NCBI RefSeq assembly: GCF_040907265.1
Contig: NZ_JBFOHP010000002.1
Coordinates: forward strand, 7,440,001-7,504,000
Source of the DNA: Streptomyces sclerotialus
GTDB taxonomy: Bacteria; Actinomycetota; Actinomycetes; Streptomycetales; Streptomycetaceae
DNA: 64,000 bases
Direction of reading: 5' to 3'
A model generated the notes under the pieces. That model did not search any database and had not been told where the DNA came from. It saw only the letters and a list, made by a program, of their open reading frames with translations. Positions within the stretch are counted from its first letter, which is position 1, and the number at the start of each line of letters is the position of its first letter. Of the stretch, positions 1 through 7,392 are shown one piece after another. Both the position numbers and the translations under genes were made by a program.

Positions 1-185
1 AACTGGTCGCCTCCGCCTGCTACGTCGTCGGCGGGCTCGGCGGCGCGGCCGCGGGCGGCACGGTCGGCTCGGCCTGGGGCGTCGCCGCCGCGACCGTCGG
101 CAGCTCGGCCGTGTGGTGGCTGCACCTGCGGTCCGCCCTGCGCGAGCACCACCGCAATCCGATCTCCGAAGTGAGGACCACATGA
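1..185 (+). CDS. C-terminal end of a membrane protein, probably a polysaccharide flippase
   Basis: An open frame enters from the left edge and ends at a TGA at 183-185. The visible 60 residues contain a Gly/Ala-rich hydrophobic stretch of about 35 residues, which is one or two membrane segments, followed by a short basic tail (LRSALREHHRNP). The TGA overlaps the ATG of the glycosyltransferase in an ATGA arrangement, so the two genes are translationally coupled. In surface-polysaccharide operons the gene before a family 2 glycosyltransferase is often a Wzx or MATE-type flippase, and the hydrophobic C-terminus fits that. The identification is inferred from context; the diagnostic part of the protein lies outside the window. 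Confidence 0.6.
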   Translation, partial: LVASACYVVGGLGGAAAGGTVGSAWGVAAATVGSSAVWWLHLRSALREHHRNPISEVRTT

Positions 186-1129
186 CCGCCCACCCCCGGC
201 TGAGCATCGGCCTGCCCGTCTACAACGGTGAGGAGTACCTGGCCGAGTCGCTCGACGCCCTGCTCGGCCAGACCTACGAGGACTTCGAGCTGGTCATCTC
301 CGACAACGCCTCGACCGACGGGACCCAGGACATCTGCCGGAAGTACGCGGCGCAGGATTCGCGTATCCGGTACATCCGGCTGCCCCGCAACATCGGCGCC
401 GCGCCGAACCACAACTACGTGTTCACCCAGTGCCGCGGCGAGCTGTTCAAGTGGGCCTCGCACGACGACCTGTACGCCCGGGACCTGCTGCGGCGCTGCG
501 TGGAGGCGCTGGACGAGCGGCCCGAGGTGATCCTCGCGCACGCCGACCAGGCGGTCATCGACGAGGACGGCAAGGTGAAGGTCCCGTACGCGTACACGCT
601 CGCCACCGCCTCACCGCACGCACCGGAGCGCTTCCGCAGCCTGCTGTTCGAACCCGGCGGCGACGACTTCTACGGGGTGATGCGGGCCGACATGCTGCGC
701 CGGGTGAGGCCGCACGACAGCTACCACCACGCGGACCGCACGTTCGTCGCCGAGATCACCCTGCACGGGCCCTTCCACCAGGTGCCGGAGCTGCTGTACT
801 TCCGCCGCGACCACCCCACGCGCGCCGAGCGGGCGAACCCTTCCAAGCGCTCCCGGTGCGTGAACCTGGACCCGCGCCGGGCGGGACCGCTGCACCCGAC
901 GCCGCGGCTGCTCGCCGAGTACGTCTGGGGCTTCGTCGCGGCGGTCCGGCGGGCGCCGTTGTCCCCGGCCGACCGGCGCGCGTGCTACCGCCACCTGGCC
1001 GCATGGATGACCAGCCGGGCCCGCCCTGGCGCCGGCGAGCGGGTCGAGGACCGCGCCCCGGTCGACCCGGCCGAGCTCAGTGTCTCCGTCGACGCCCTCG
1101 TCGCCGGCCGCGCGGGGAGGCAGCCATGA
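182..1129 (+). CDS. family 2 glycosyltransferase (GT-A fold)
   Basis: The 315-residue product has the GT2 nucleotide-sugar binding start, LSIGLPVYNGEEYL at residues 7-20, then ISDNASTDGT at 40-48, and SHDD at 93-96 in the place of the metal-binding DxD motif. GT2 enzymes transfer a sugar from a nucleotide donor onto a lipid-linked or glycan acceptor at the cytoplasmic face of the membrane. The ATG at 182 is chosen because it overlaps the preceding stop codon as ATGA; a longer open frame upstream has no start signal. The next gene overlaps this one by four bases in the same way. It sits in an operon with a pyruvyltransferase-like protein, an RmlC-type epimerase and an aminotransferase, so it most likely builds a modified surface polysaccharide. 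Donor and acceptor cannot be read from the sequence. Confidence 0.9.
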   Translation: MTAHPRLSIGLPVYNGEEYLAESLDALLGQTYEDFELVISDNASTDGTQDICRKYAAQDSRIRYIRLPRNIGAAPNHNYVFTQCRGELFKWASHDDLYARDLLRRCVEALDERPEVILAHADQAVIDEDGKVKVPYAYTLATASPHAPERFRSLLFEPGGDDFYGVMRADMLRRVRPHDSYHHADRTFVAEITLHGPFHQVPELLYFRRDHPTRAERANPSKRSRCVNLDPRRAGPLHPTPRLLAEYVWGFVAAVRRAPLSPADRRACYRHLAAWMTSRARPGAGERVEDRAPVDPAELSVSVDALVAGRAGRQP

Positions 1130-2322
1130 CTCCGGTGCGAGTGGGGGTGTTCGGCCTGCTCGGCTCCGGCAACCTCGGCAATGACGGGTCGCTGGAAGCC
1201 GTGCTCGGGTACCTCCGCGCCGAGCACCCGGATGCGGTCGTGGACGCGCTGTGCGGTGGGCCGGAGACCGTCGCGGCCCGGTACGGGATCCCCGCGGCGC
1301 GGCTGAACTGGTACCGCGGGGAGTACCGGACCGCATCGCGTGCGGGCGCGATCGCGGCGAAGGGCCTCGGCAAACTCGTCGACGCCGTCCGCACCGCCGC
1401 CTGGGTGCGCAGGCACGACGTGGTGATCGTGCCGGGCATGGGCGTCCTGGAGGCCACGCTGCCGCTGCGGCCGTGGGGCTTCCCGTACGCGCTGTTCCTG
1501 CTCTGCGCGAGCGGCCGGCTGGTCGGCACCCGCGTCGCGCTGGTCGGCGTCGGCGCGGACAGGATCAGCGACCGGCCGACCCGGGCTCTGGTGCGCTGGT
1601 CGGCGCGGCTGGCCGCGTACCGGTCGTACCGGGACGCCCTGTCCCGCGACGCGATGCGGGAAATGGGCGTGGACACCGCGCGCGACGAGGTCTGTCCGGA
1701 CCTCGCGTTCGCCCTGCCGACGCCGTCCGCGGGCACACCCTCGGGCACGGTCTGCGTCGGCGTCATGGACTTCCACGGCGGCAACGACGACCGCGCCCGG
1801 GCCGCGGAGATCCACCGGCGCTACCTCGACGGGACGACCCGGTTCGTGCGCGCGCTGGTCGAGGACGGCAGGCAGGTCCGGCTGCTCACCGGCGACGCGT
1901 GCGATGCGCCGGTGGTCGCCGCGATCCTCGACGCGGTGGACTCACCACTGGTCACGGCCGCCGAGGCGGCCTCGCTTGCCGACCTGATGAAGGAGACGGC
2001 GGCCGCCGACACCGTGGTGGCGACCCGCTACCACAACCTGATCTGCGCCCTGAAGGCCGGCACACCGACGCTCGCCCTCAGCTACGCGGCGAAGAGCGAC
2101 GCACTCATGGACCGGATGGGCCTTGCCGAGTACAGCCACCCCGCCCGCGAGATCGACGCCGACCGGCTGCTCGAACAGTTCCGGGAACTGGAGGGCCGAT
2201 CGGGGGAGCTGCGGCGGACCCTTGCCGAACACAACGCGGTCGCCACCCAGCAACTCAGGAACCATTTCGCCGAGTTGACCGCGGCCCTGTTCCCGGTCCA
2301 CGCCCTGCAGGAGACTCCATGA
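1126..2322 (+). CDS. polysaccharide pyruvyl transferase family protein
   Basis: The 398-residue product begins with GVFGLLGSGNLGNDGSLEA, the usual N-terminal glycine-rich segment of the polysaccharide pyruvyltransferase family, and has the conserved VVATRYHN segment near residue 300 together with TPTLALSYAAKSDALM after it. Members of this family place ketal pyruvate on glycan residues using phosphoenolpyruvate, although several Streptomyces paralogues act in other glycan modifications. The ATG at 1126 overlaps the glycosyltransferase stop, and the stop overlaps the next ATG at 2319. The genes are therefore one translationally coupled operon. Family assignment is good; the exact acceptor sugar is unknown. 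Confidence 0.85.
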   Translation: MTPVRVGVFGLLGSGNLGNDGSLEAVLGYLRAEHPDAVVDALCGGPETVAARYGIPAARLNWYRGEYRTASRAGAIAAKGLGKLVDAVRTAAWVRRHDVVIVPGMGVLEATLPLRPWGFPYALFLLCASGRLVGTRVALVGVGADRISDRPTRALVRWSARLAAYRSYRDALSRDAMREMGVDTARDEVCPDLAFALPTPSAGTPSGTVCVGVMDFHGGNDDRARAAEIHRRYLDGTTRFVRALVEDGRQVRLLTGDACDAPVVAAILDAVDSPLVTAAEAASLADLMKETAAADTVVATRYHNLICALKAGTPTLALSYAAKSDALMDRMGLAEYSHPAREIDADRLLEQFRELEGRSGELRRTLAEHNAVATQQLRNHFAELTAALFPVHALQETP

Positions 2323-2870
2323 AAGCGACCGAAGTCCCGGCAATCACCGGTGCGTATCTCTTCGAGCCGACCCCGTACGCCGACGAGCGCGGCTTCTTCT
2401 GCCGTACCTTCGACGCCGACGTGGTCCGCTCGGTGGGCCTCGACCCGGACGCCTTCGTCCAGGACAGCGTGTCCCGCTCGGTCCGCGGCGTGCTGCGCGG
2501 CCTGCACCTGCGCTCCGGCGCAGGCGAGGCCAAGCTCGTGCGGTGCTCGTACGGGAAGATCTTCGACGTCGTCGTGGACCTGCGGCCGGACTCGCCGACC
2601 TACCGCACCTGGGCCTCCTTCGAACTGTCCGGTGAGACACAGGCGACGCTCTACATCCCGGCGGGCTGCGCGCACGGCTTCCAGGCGCTGACCTACACCG
2701 CCGACACCTCGTACCGGATCGACCGCCCGCACGATCCGGCCGAGGACGTGACGATCGCCTTCGACGACCCGGAGCTCGCCATCCCCTGGCCGCTGCCGGT
2801 CACATCGATGTCCCGACGGGACCGGGAGGCGCCGAGCCTCGCCGAGGTCCTGAAGCACAAGGAGAGGTGA
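2319..2870 (+). CDS. RmlC-type dTDP-sugar 3,5-epimerase
   Basis: The 183-residue cupin matches dTDP-4-dehydrorhamnose 3,5-epimerase in length and motifs: PYADERGFF near the start, the catalytic-histidine segment VLRGLHLR around residue 65, KLVRCSYGKIFDVVVDLR after it, and YIPAGCAHGFQ around residue 115. The catalytic histidine and aspartate are both present. The enzyme epimerises a dTDP-4-keto-6-deoxyhexose, giving L-rhamnose or a related deoxysugar. No rmlA, rmlB or rmlD is visible here, so it may take its substrate from a pathway encoded elsewhere, or serve a different deoxysugar. The ATG overlaps the previous stop as ATGA. Confidence 0.88.
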   Translation: MKATEVPAITGAYLFEPTPYADERGFFCRTFDADVVRSVGLDPDAFVQDSVSRSVRGVLRGLHLRSGAGEAKLVRCSYGKIFDVVVDLRPDSPTYRTWASFELSGETQATLYIPAGCAHGFQALTYTADTSYRIDRPHDPAEDVTIAFDDPELAIPWPLPVTSMSRRDREAPSLAEVLKHKER

Positions 2871-2877
2871 GGTCCCC

Positions 2878-4203
2878 GTGGACACCGAAGAGTTCCGGCT
2901 TCCCCGGTCGCGGGCGGCGAACGAGCGGCTGCACGCGATGATCCCCGGAGGCGCGCACACCTACGCCAAGGGCGACGACCAGTACCCCGAGAACCTGGCC
3001 CCGGTCATCAGCCACGGCCGCGGTGCCCACGTGTGGGACATCGACGGCAACCGGTACATCGAGTACGGCTCCGGGCTGCGGTCGGTCAGCCTCGGCCACG
3101 CCCACCCACGCGTGACCGAGGCCGTGCGGCGGCAACTCGACCGCGGCAGCAACTTCGTCCGGCCGTCCATCGTGGAGGCCGAGGCCGCGGAACGCTTCCT
3201 TGCCACCGTGCCGACCGCCGAGATGGTGAAGTTCACGAAGAACGGCTCCGACGCCACCACCGCCGCCGTACGCCTCGCCCGCGCCGTCACCGGCCGCCCG
3301 CGGGTGGCCCGCTGCGCCGACCACCCCTTCTTCTCCACCGACGACTGGTTCATCGGCACCACGCCGATGTCGGCCGGCATCCCGGCGGCGACCACCGATC
3401 TCACGGTGTCCTTCCCGTACGGGAACCTGGCCGCCACGGAGGACCTGCTCACCCGGTACCAGGACGAGATCGCCTGCCTGATCCTCGAACCCGCCGCCCA
3501 CACCGAGCCACCGCCCGGATACCTCGCGGGCCTGCGCGAACTGGCCGACCGCCACGGCTGCGTACTCATCTTCGATGAGATGATCACCGGCTTCCGCTGG
3601 TCCGAGGCCGGTGCCCAGGGCCTGTACGGCGTCGTCCCCGACCTCTCCACGTTCGGCAAGGCGCTGGGCAACGGCTTCGCCGTCTCCGCACTGGCCGGAC
3701 GCCGCGAGCTGATGGAGCGGGGCGGGCTGCGTCACTCCGGCGACCGGGTGTTCCTGCTGTCCACCACGCACGGTGCGGAAACCCACTCCCTGGCCGCGGC
3801 CATGGCCGTACAAACCACTTACACCGAGGAGGGCATCACCGCGCGGCTGCACGCCCTCGGCGAGCGGTTGGCCTCCGGTGTCCGCGACGCCGCGGCGAGC
3901 ATGGGCGTCGGCGACCACGTCGTCGTCCGGGGCCGGGCCAGCAACCTGGTCTTCGCCACCCTCGACGAGAACGGGCAGCCGTCGCAGCAGTACCGCACCC
4001 TGTTCCTGCGCCAACTCCTCGCGGGCGGAGTGCTGGCCCCGTCATTCGTCGTGAGCAGCGCGCTCACCGACGCCGACATCGATCACACCGTTGACGTGGT
4101 GGCCCAGGCATGTGCGGTCTACCGGAAGGCACTGGACGCCGCCGACCCCACCCCCTGGCTGGGCGGGCGACCGGTGAAGCCCGTCTTCCGCCGCCTGGCG
4201 TGA
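2878..4203 (+). CDS. class III aminotransferase, glutamate-1-semialdehyde aminomutase-like
   Basis: The 441-residue product is a fold-type I PLP enzyme close to HemL in layout: PGGAHTYAKGDDQ near residue 22, FTKNGSDATTAAVRLAR around 120, FDEMITGFRW around 235 and the Schiff-base lysine at residue 261 in TFGKALGNG. HemL-like enzymes in polysaccharide operons often transfer amino groups in sugar or small-molecule tailoring and do not make 5-aminolevulinate. The gene starts with GTG, seven bases after the epimerase stop and behind an AGGTGAGG Shine-Dalgarno sequence. It is the last gene of the operon. A housekeeping hemL role is unlikely because no haem genes lie nearby. Confidence 0.85.
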   Translation: MDTEEFRLPRSRAANERLHAMIPGGAHTYAKGDDQYPENLAPVISHGRGAHVWDIDGNRYIEYGSGLRSVSLGHAHPRVTEAVRRQLDRGSNFVRPSIVEAEAAERFLATVPTAEMVKFTKNGSDATTAAVRLARAVTGRPRVARCADHPFFSTDDWFIGTTPMSAGIPAATTDLTVSFPYGNLAATEDLLTRYQDEIACLILEPAAHTEPPPGYLAGLRELADRHGCVLIFDEMITGFRWSEAGAQGLYGVVPDLSTFGKALGNGFAVSALAGRRELMERGGLRHSGDRVFLLSTTHGAETHSLAAAMAVQTTYTEEGITARLHALGERLASGVRDAAASMGVGDHVVVRGRASNLVFATLDENGQPSQQYRTLFLRQLLAGGVLAPSFVVSSALTDADIDHTVDVVAQACAVYRKALDAADPTPWLGGRPVKPVFRRLA

Positions 4204-4210
4204 CGGAGCG

Positions 4211-4951
4211 TCAGCCGAGCTCACCCCGACCGGCGCCGGCCCCCTGGCCGACCAGCCACGCGGTCGCCGGTACCACCGCCACCGCGGTGCACCAGCCGCC
4301 GAAGGCGTCGGTCGGGTAGTGCGCGCCCAGGGCGACCTGGGCCCATCCCATCGCGGCGCCGGCAACCAGCGCCGCGGCGAGGACGAGTGACGTGCCGGCC
4401 GTCCTGCCCAGGCCGAGCCGGCCGGTCGCGAGCAGCGCCACCACGAGAGCGAGGGCGGTGAGGAAGGCGGTGTGCCCGCTCGGGTAGGACAGGTTGTCGG
4501 CACCGTGGATGGTACGTCCCACCACGGGCTTCAGCAGCGTCGTCGTCGCCACGGCCATGCCGGGGCCGACGACGGCGAGCACCGCCGCGCGAGGACACCG
4601 AAGCAGCAGGCAGCCCGTCACGACGGCCACGACCAGCGTCGCCGCTCCGGCGGGCTCACCGAGGAAGTCCGTGACCAGAGCGACGTTCCGCCACGGCGGC
4701 CGCACACTGTCCGCCGTCGGCTGGACGATCCACCTGTCCACCCTGCCGGGCTCGCTGTGGCCGGCGTACAGGACCCCGAGCACGACGACCACCAGTGCGG
4801 CGAGGGCCGCGACCGGCCCGAGCCACGCGCGCAGCGACGGGGGCAGCACCGCGGGCGCCGACCGGCCGGTCACCCGCCCACCGCGCACTTCTGCCAGGCG
4901 ATCCAACGCGAGCCCCCTGTTCCGTAGCGTCCCCGAAGCCGGATCCCTCAT
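4211..4951 (-). CDS. PAP2-family membrane phosphatase
   Basis: The 246-residue protein has five or six hydrophobic segments and the PAP2 signature in order: LLKPVVGRTIHG (C1), YPSGHTAF (C2) and ALGAHYPTDAF (C3). PAP2 enzymes remove phosphate from lipid phosphates such as phosphatidic acid or undecaprenyl pyrophosphate at the outer face of the membrane. The C3 arginine of the usual SR-x5-H-x3-D pattern is replaced (AQ precedes VALGAH), while the catalytic histidines and aspartate are kept. I chose the ATG that gives MRDPASGTLR; the frame stays open 186 bases further but without family similarity. It converges on the polysaccharide operon with only 7 bases between stops, so a role in recycling the lipid carrier is possible but unproven. 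Confidence 0.82.
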   Translation of the reverse strand: MRDPASGTLRNRGLALDRLAEVRGGRVTGRSAPAVLPPSLRAWLGPVAALAALVVVVLGVLYAGHSEPGRVDRWIVQPTADSVRPPWRNVALVTDFLGEPAGAATLVVAVVTGCLLLRCPRAAVLAVVGPGMAVATTTLLKPVVGRTIHGADNLSYPSGHTAFLTALALVVALLATGRLGLGRTAGTSLVLAAALVAGAAMGWAQVALGAHYPTDAFGGWCTAVAVVPATAWLVGQGAGAGRGELG

Positions 4952-5218
4952 CCTGGCGTAGATCGCTGAGTCGGAGCGGCTGATGCCGGAAGAAACGGGT
5001 CGCGTTGGCCGGAACGCTGGTCCTGTACCGGTAAGAGCGCTCTTCCAGCGCGCCGACCCCGACCGGGCACTGCACGTCCACGCAAGCCAGGCCGAAGCGC
5101 ACATGCTGCGCAGCGCGGGTGAACTGGTAGAGCTCATGGCCGCACGGCGGCAGGCGTCAGAACCGCCTGACCGCCGCCGCCCTCGGGTGACGTCGCCGCC
5201 CTCGGGTGACGTCCGCAG
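4952..5218. other. intergenic region with a palindrome and a duplicated 19-mer
   Basis: This stretch lies between the start of the PAP2 gene and the end of the HATPase gene. It contains a 12-base perfect palindrome (AAGAGCGCTCTT, 5033-5044) about 85 bases upstream of the PAP2 start, which could be an operator. I see no convincing gene. Open frames cross it on both strands, but none has a good start signal or recognisable product. Confidence 0.5.
5175..5212. repeat. tandem duplication of a 19-mer
   Basis: The unit CGCCGCCCTCGGGTGACGT occurs twice without a gap at 5175-5193 and 5194-5212. It lies just beyond the stop codon of the HATPase gene, and looks like a recent slippage duplication. Confidence 0.85.
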
Positions 5219-5725
5219 TTACCGCAGAACGCCTTGCGCACTGAGAGGGAAAACCACCGCGGAGCGGGACCAGGGGAGCCGGTGCGGGTGTGCAGGGGCT
5301 CCCGCCACGGCGGAGGGCACCGGCAGTTCGAACCAGACGGTCTTTCCGCGGCGCGCCAGCGTGCTGCCCCAGCACAGCGCCAGTGCGTCCACCAGGCCCA
5401 GGCCTCGCCCCCTCTCCTTGTCCATGTAGGGGTGGACCAGCACCGGCAGGGCCCGGTAACTGTCCAGGACCTCGCAGCGCAGGAGCCCGTTGCGCAGGAA
5501 GAGCCGCAGCCTCGCCGGTCCGGGAGCGTGCTGCTGCGCATTCGTGACCAGTTCGTTGGTCAGCAGCAGGGCACTGTCGGCCTCCTCGCTGATTCCTGCT
5601 CTGGTCAGCCAGCTGCGGACGGCTCGCCGGGCCAGGAGCGGCCCGTCAGCCATGGCGCTGATCGCAGTACTGAGGTAGGTGGTGACCGTACTGAGGTCGG
5701 CCGGCGCGTCTTCAGGCATCAACAT
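5219..5725 (-). CDS. ATP-binding protein of the RsbW/anti-sigma HATPase type
   Basis: The 168-residue protein has an HATPase_c-like fold. The N box is in LLLTNELVTNAQQHA (Glu and Asn present) around residue 60, and the lid/G box is GRGLGLVDALAL around residue 120. Streptomyces encode many of these small orphan kinases, which may phosphorylate anti-sigma antagonists or bind sigma factors. The ATG at 5725 is chosen because GGAAGGA lies five bases upstream; an in-frame start further out has no ribosome binding site. Three 17-base tandem repeats lie 85-135 bases upstream of the start. No partner STAS or sigma gene is adjacent on this strand, but a MEDS-STAS gene is divergent. Confidence 0.82.
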   Translation of the reverse strand: MLMPEDAPADLSTVTTYLSTAISAMADGPLLARRAVRSWLTRAGISEEADSALLLTNELVTNAQQHAPGPARLRLFLRNGLLRCEVLDSYRALPVLVHPYMDKERGRGLGLVDALALCWGSTLARRGKTVWFELPVPSAVAGAPAHPHRLPWSRSAVVFPLSAQGVLR

Positions 5726-5809
5726 TGCTGTCCTTCCGGTCGGACCCACTGTGCGCCGCCCGGGCCCCGTGCGCACCGGGAGAAATACCCGCTCGCATAC
5801 CTGTTGGGT

Positions 5810-5860
5810 GAGGGGCCTCCCTGCGTGAGGGACCTCCCTGCGTGAGGGGCCTCCCTGCGT
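5810..5860. repeat. three tandem 17-base repeats between divergent regulatory genes
   Basis: GAGGGGCCTCCCTGCGT occurs at 5810-5826 and 5844-5860, with one variant base in the middle copy (5827-5843). A partial fourth copy, GAGGGCACTCC, follows. The array lies between the divergent HATPase and MEDS-STAS genes, upstream of the former, so it may be an iterated regulator site or only slippage. Confidence 0.85.
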
Positions 5861-6052
5861 GAGGGCACTCCGCAGTCAGCTCCCGGCACAAGCGGTGCGG
5901 CAATGCCAAGGGTGTGTCCAAAAGGAGGCGAGAGCGGACTTCCGCAGTGATGCGCGTGCCTTCTCACTAACGTGCCGAGGGATAAGGAACCGGGCCAGGG
6001 GTAAGGCCCGGCCGACGCGACGCGACGCGCCGATGACGGAAGAGGCAGGCCG

Positions 6053-6955
6053 ATGACTGAGCACCACGGCACAACCGGCCGCATCGTTCCGGTGGAGCGT
6101 CTGGGGCCGGGCGACCACTCGTGCATGGACGTCGTCGACTGGAAGGCCCGTTGGCAGGTACTGGCCGCCTTCACCCGGACCGGCCTGGCCCGCGGGGAGA
6201 AGGTGCTGCTCGTCCTGGACCCGAGCGACCTGAACGACGGCGATGCCCTCTCCTGCCTCGACGGTGGTATGGGGCAAGTGGAAGACGCCCTGGCGAGCGG
6301 TCAGTTGGTGCTCGCCCGCAACACGTCCGTCTATGTACCGGACGGCCGCTTCTCCAAGGAGCGGCAACTTCGCACCCACGGCGCGCTGATCGAGGAAGCC
6401 CGGAAGGAGGGCTACCCACGGCTGCGCGGTGCGGGTGACATGGCCTGGGCACCTCAGGCGGGCGTGAACGACGAGGAAGTGGTGGATTACGAAATCTCCG
6501 TGGCGGCGCTGTTCGCGGACGCGTACTTCACCGGGCTCTGCTGGTACGACCGGCAGCAGTGCAGTGACCAGCTGGTGGCCACGATGCGCCGGATCCATCC
6601 GCTCCAGGTCATGGAGCGCCTGGGCGCGCTCGAGGTGACCTGGATTCCGGACGGTGCGCGGATCGCCGGTTCGGCGGAACTGGGCTCGCGCGAGGAGTTC
6701 ACCAAGGCGCTGCACGAAGCGCTGGTGCGGCGGCCGGATTCCGGCTCCTGCCGCTACGAATTCGACCTGAGGGACCTGGCCTACATGGAGGCGCACTGTG
6801 CCTGGCACCTGATCGACTTCGCTGCCGGACTGCCGCGGAACCACAAGGTCGTCGTCAGGTGCGGAGCGATGCTGGAGATGACCCTGCGCGGCCTCGGCTC
6901 CGCTGCCGTACCGCAGCTGGAACTTCACGTGGCGGACGAGGAGGACTCGGCATGA
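6053..6955 (+). CDS. MEDS-domain sensor with C-terminal STAS domain
   Basis: The 300-residue product starts with a MEDS domain (the DcmR sensory domain of methanogens and methylotrophs): LGPGDHSCMDVVDW at residues 17-30, then GLARGEKVLLVLDP and an alternating alpha/beta region up to about residue 190. The last 100 residues resemble a STAS domain (FDLRDLAYMEAHCAWHLIDFA), the fold of anti-sigma-factor antagonists. The known families suggest that a small ligand sensed by MEDS could change STAS binding. The stop overlaps the ATG of the following HATPase by four bases (ATGA), which implies that the two proteins act as a pair. The ligand and target sigma factor are not visible. Confidence 0.85.
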   Translation: MTEHHGTTGRIVPVERLGPGDHSCMDVVDWKARWQVLAAFTRTGLARGEKVLLVLDPSDLNDGDALSCLDGGMGQVEDALASGQLVLARNTSVYVPDGRFSKERQLRTHGALIEEARKEGYPRLRGAGDMAWAPQAGVNDEEVVDYEISVAALFADAYFTGLCWYDRQQCSDQLVATMRRIHPLQVMERLGALEVTWIPDGARIAGSAELGSREEFTKALHEALVRRPDSGSCRYEFDLRDLAYMEAHCAWHLIDFAAGLPRNHKVVVRCGAMLEMTLRGLGSAAVPQLELHVADEEDSA

Positions 6956-7392
6956 ACGACAGTCATCTGCTGAAGGTGGACTTCACCTACTCCGACCTGC
7001 CGCTGGTGCGGGTCACGTTCGCCGCCGCCCTCCGCCGGGCCGGACTGCCGGAGCCGGCGCGGCATGCCCTTGCCCAGGCGGCACTCGAAGCCATGGCCAA
7101 TGCGGTCCTGCACGGCGGGGGAGCGGGGCAGCTCATCGTGCGGGCCGCGGACGGCGAGGTGCGGTGCGAGGTCACCGACGCCGGTCCCGGCCCGTCCGCC
7201 CTGCCACTGTCCCCCGGCCCACCGGCCTGGGACGCCGTCGGAGGGAGCGACGGGAGCACGGTCGGCGGCCACGGGCTGCGCATTGCCGAAGTGCTCACCG
7301 ACCGCCTCGAAGTGCACCCGAACCCGGGCGGCCGGGGCACTACGGTCGTTCTGGCCGCGTCCCTGAACCGCTCGCCCTTCCTGCTTCACTGA
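6952..7392 (+). CDS. anti-sigma HATPase partner of the MEDS-STAS protein
   Basis: The 146-residue protein has the N-box segment LEAMANAVLHGG around residue 45 and GGHGLRIAEVLTDRLEVH around residue 105, both typical of RsbW-like kinases. It begins inside the end of the MEDS-STAS gene (ATGA), so the pair is probably a partner-switching module in which the kinase binds the STAS domain. Its 3' end overlaps the convergent NTPase-LuxR gene by 53 bases (7340-7392), so both stop codons lie inside the other coding sequence. No sigma factor gene is near. Confidence 0.83.
   Translation: MNDSHLLKVDFTYSDLPLVRVTFAAALRRAGLPEPARHALAQAALEAMANAVLHGGGAGQLIVRAADGEVRCEVTDAGPGPSALPLSPGPPAWDAVGGSDGSTVGGHGLRIAEVLTDRLEVHPNPGGRGTTVVLAASLNRSPFLLH

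Noticed and set aside
2082..2960. Long open frame on the minus strand under the RmlC-type gene
   Set aside because: It is an antisense shadow of high-GC coding DNA. It has no family motif, and the plus-strand genes are well supported.
4983..5429. Open frame on the plus strand across the start of PAP2 and the HATPase gene end
   Set aside because: No ribosome binding site or recognisable product; it overlaps the 19-mer duplication and the HATPase gene antisense.
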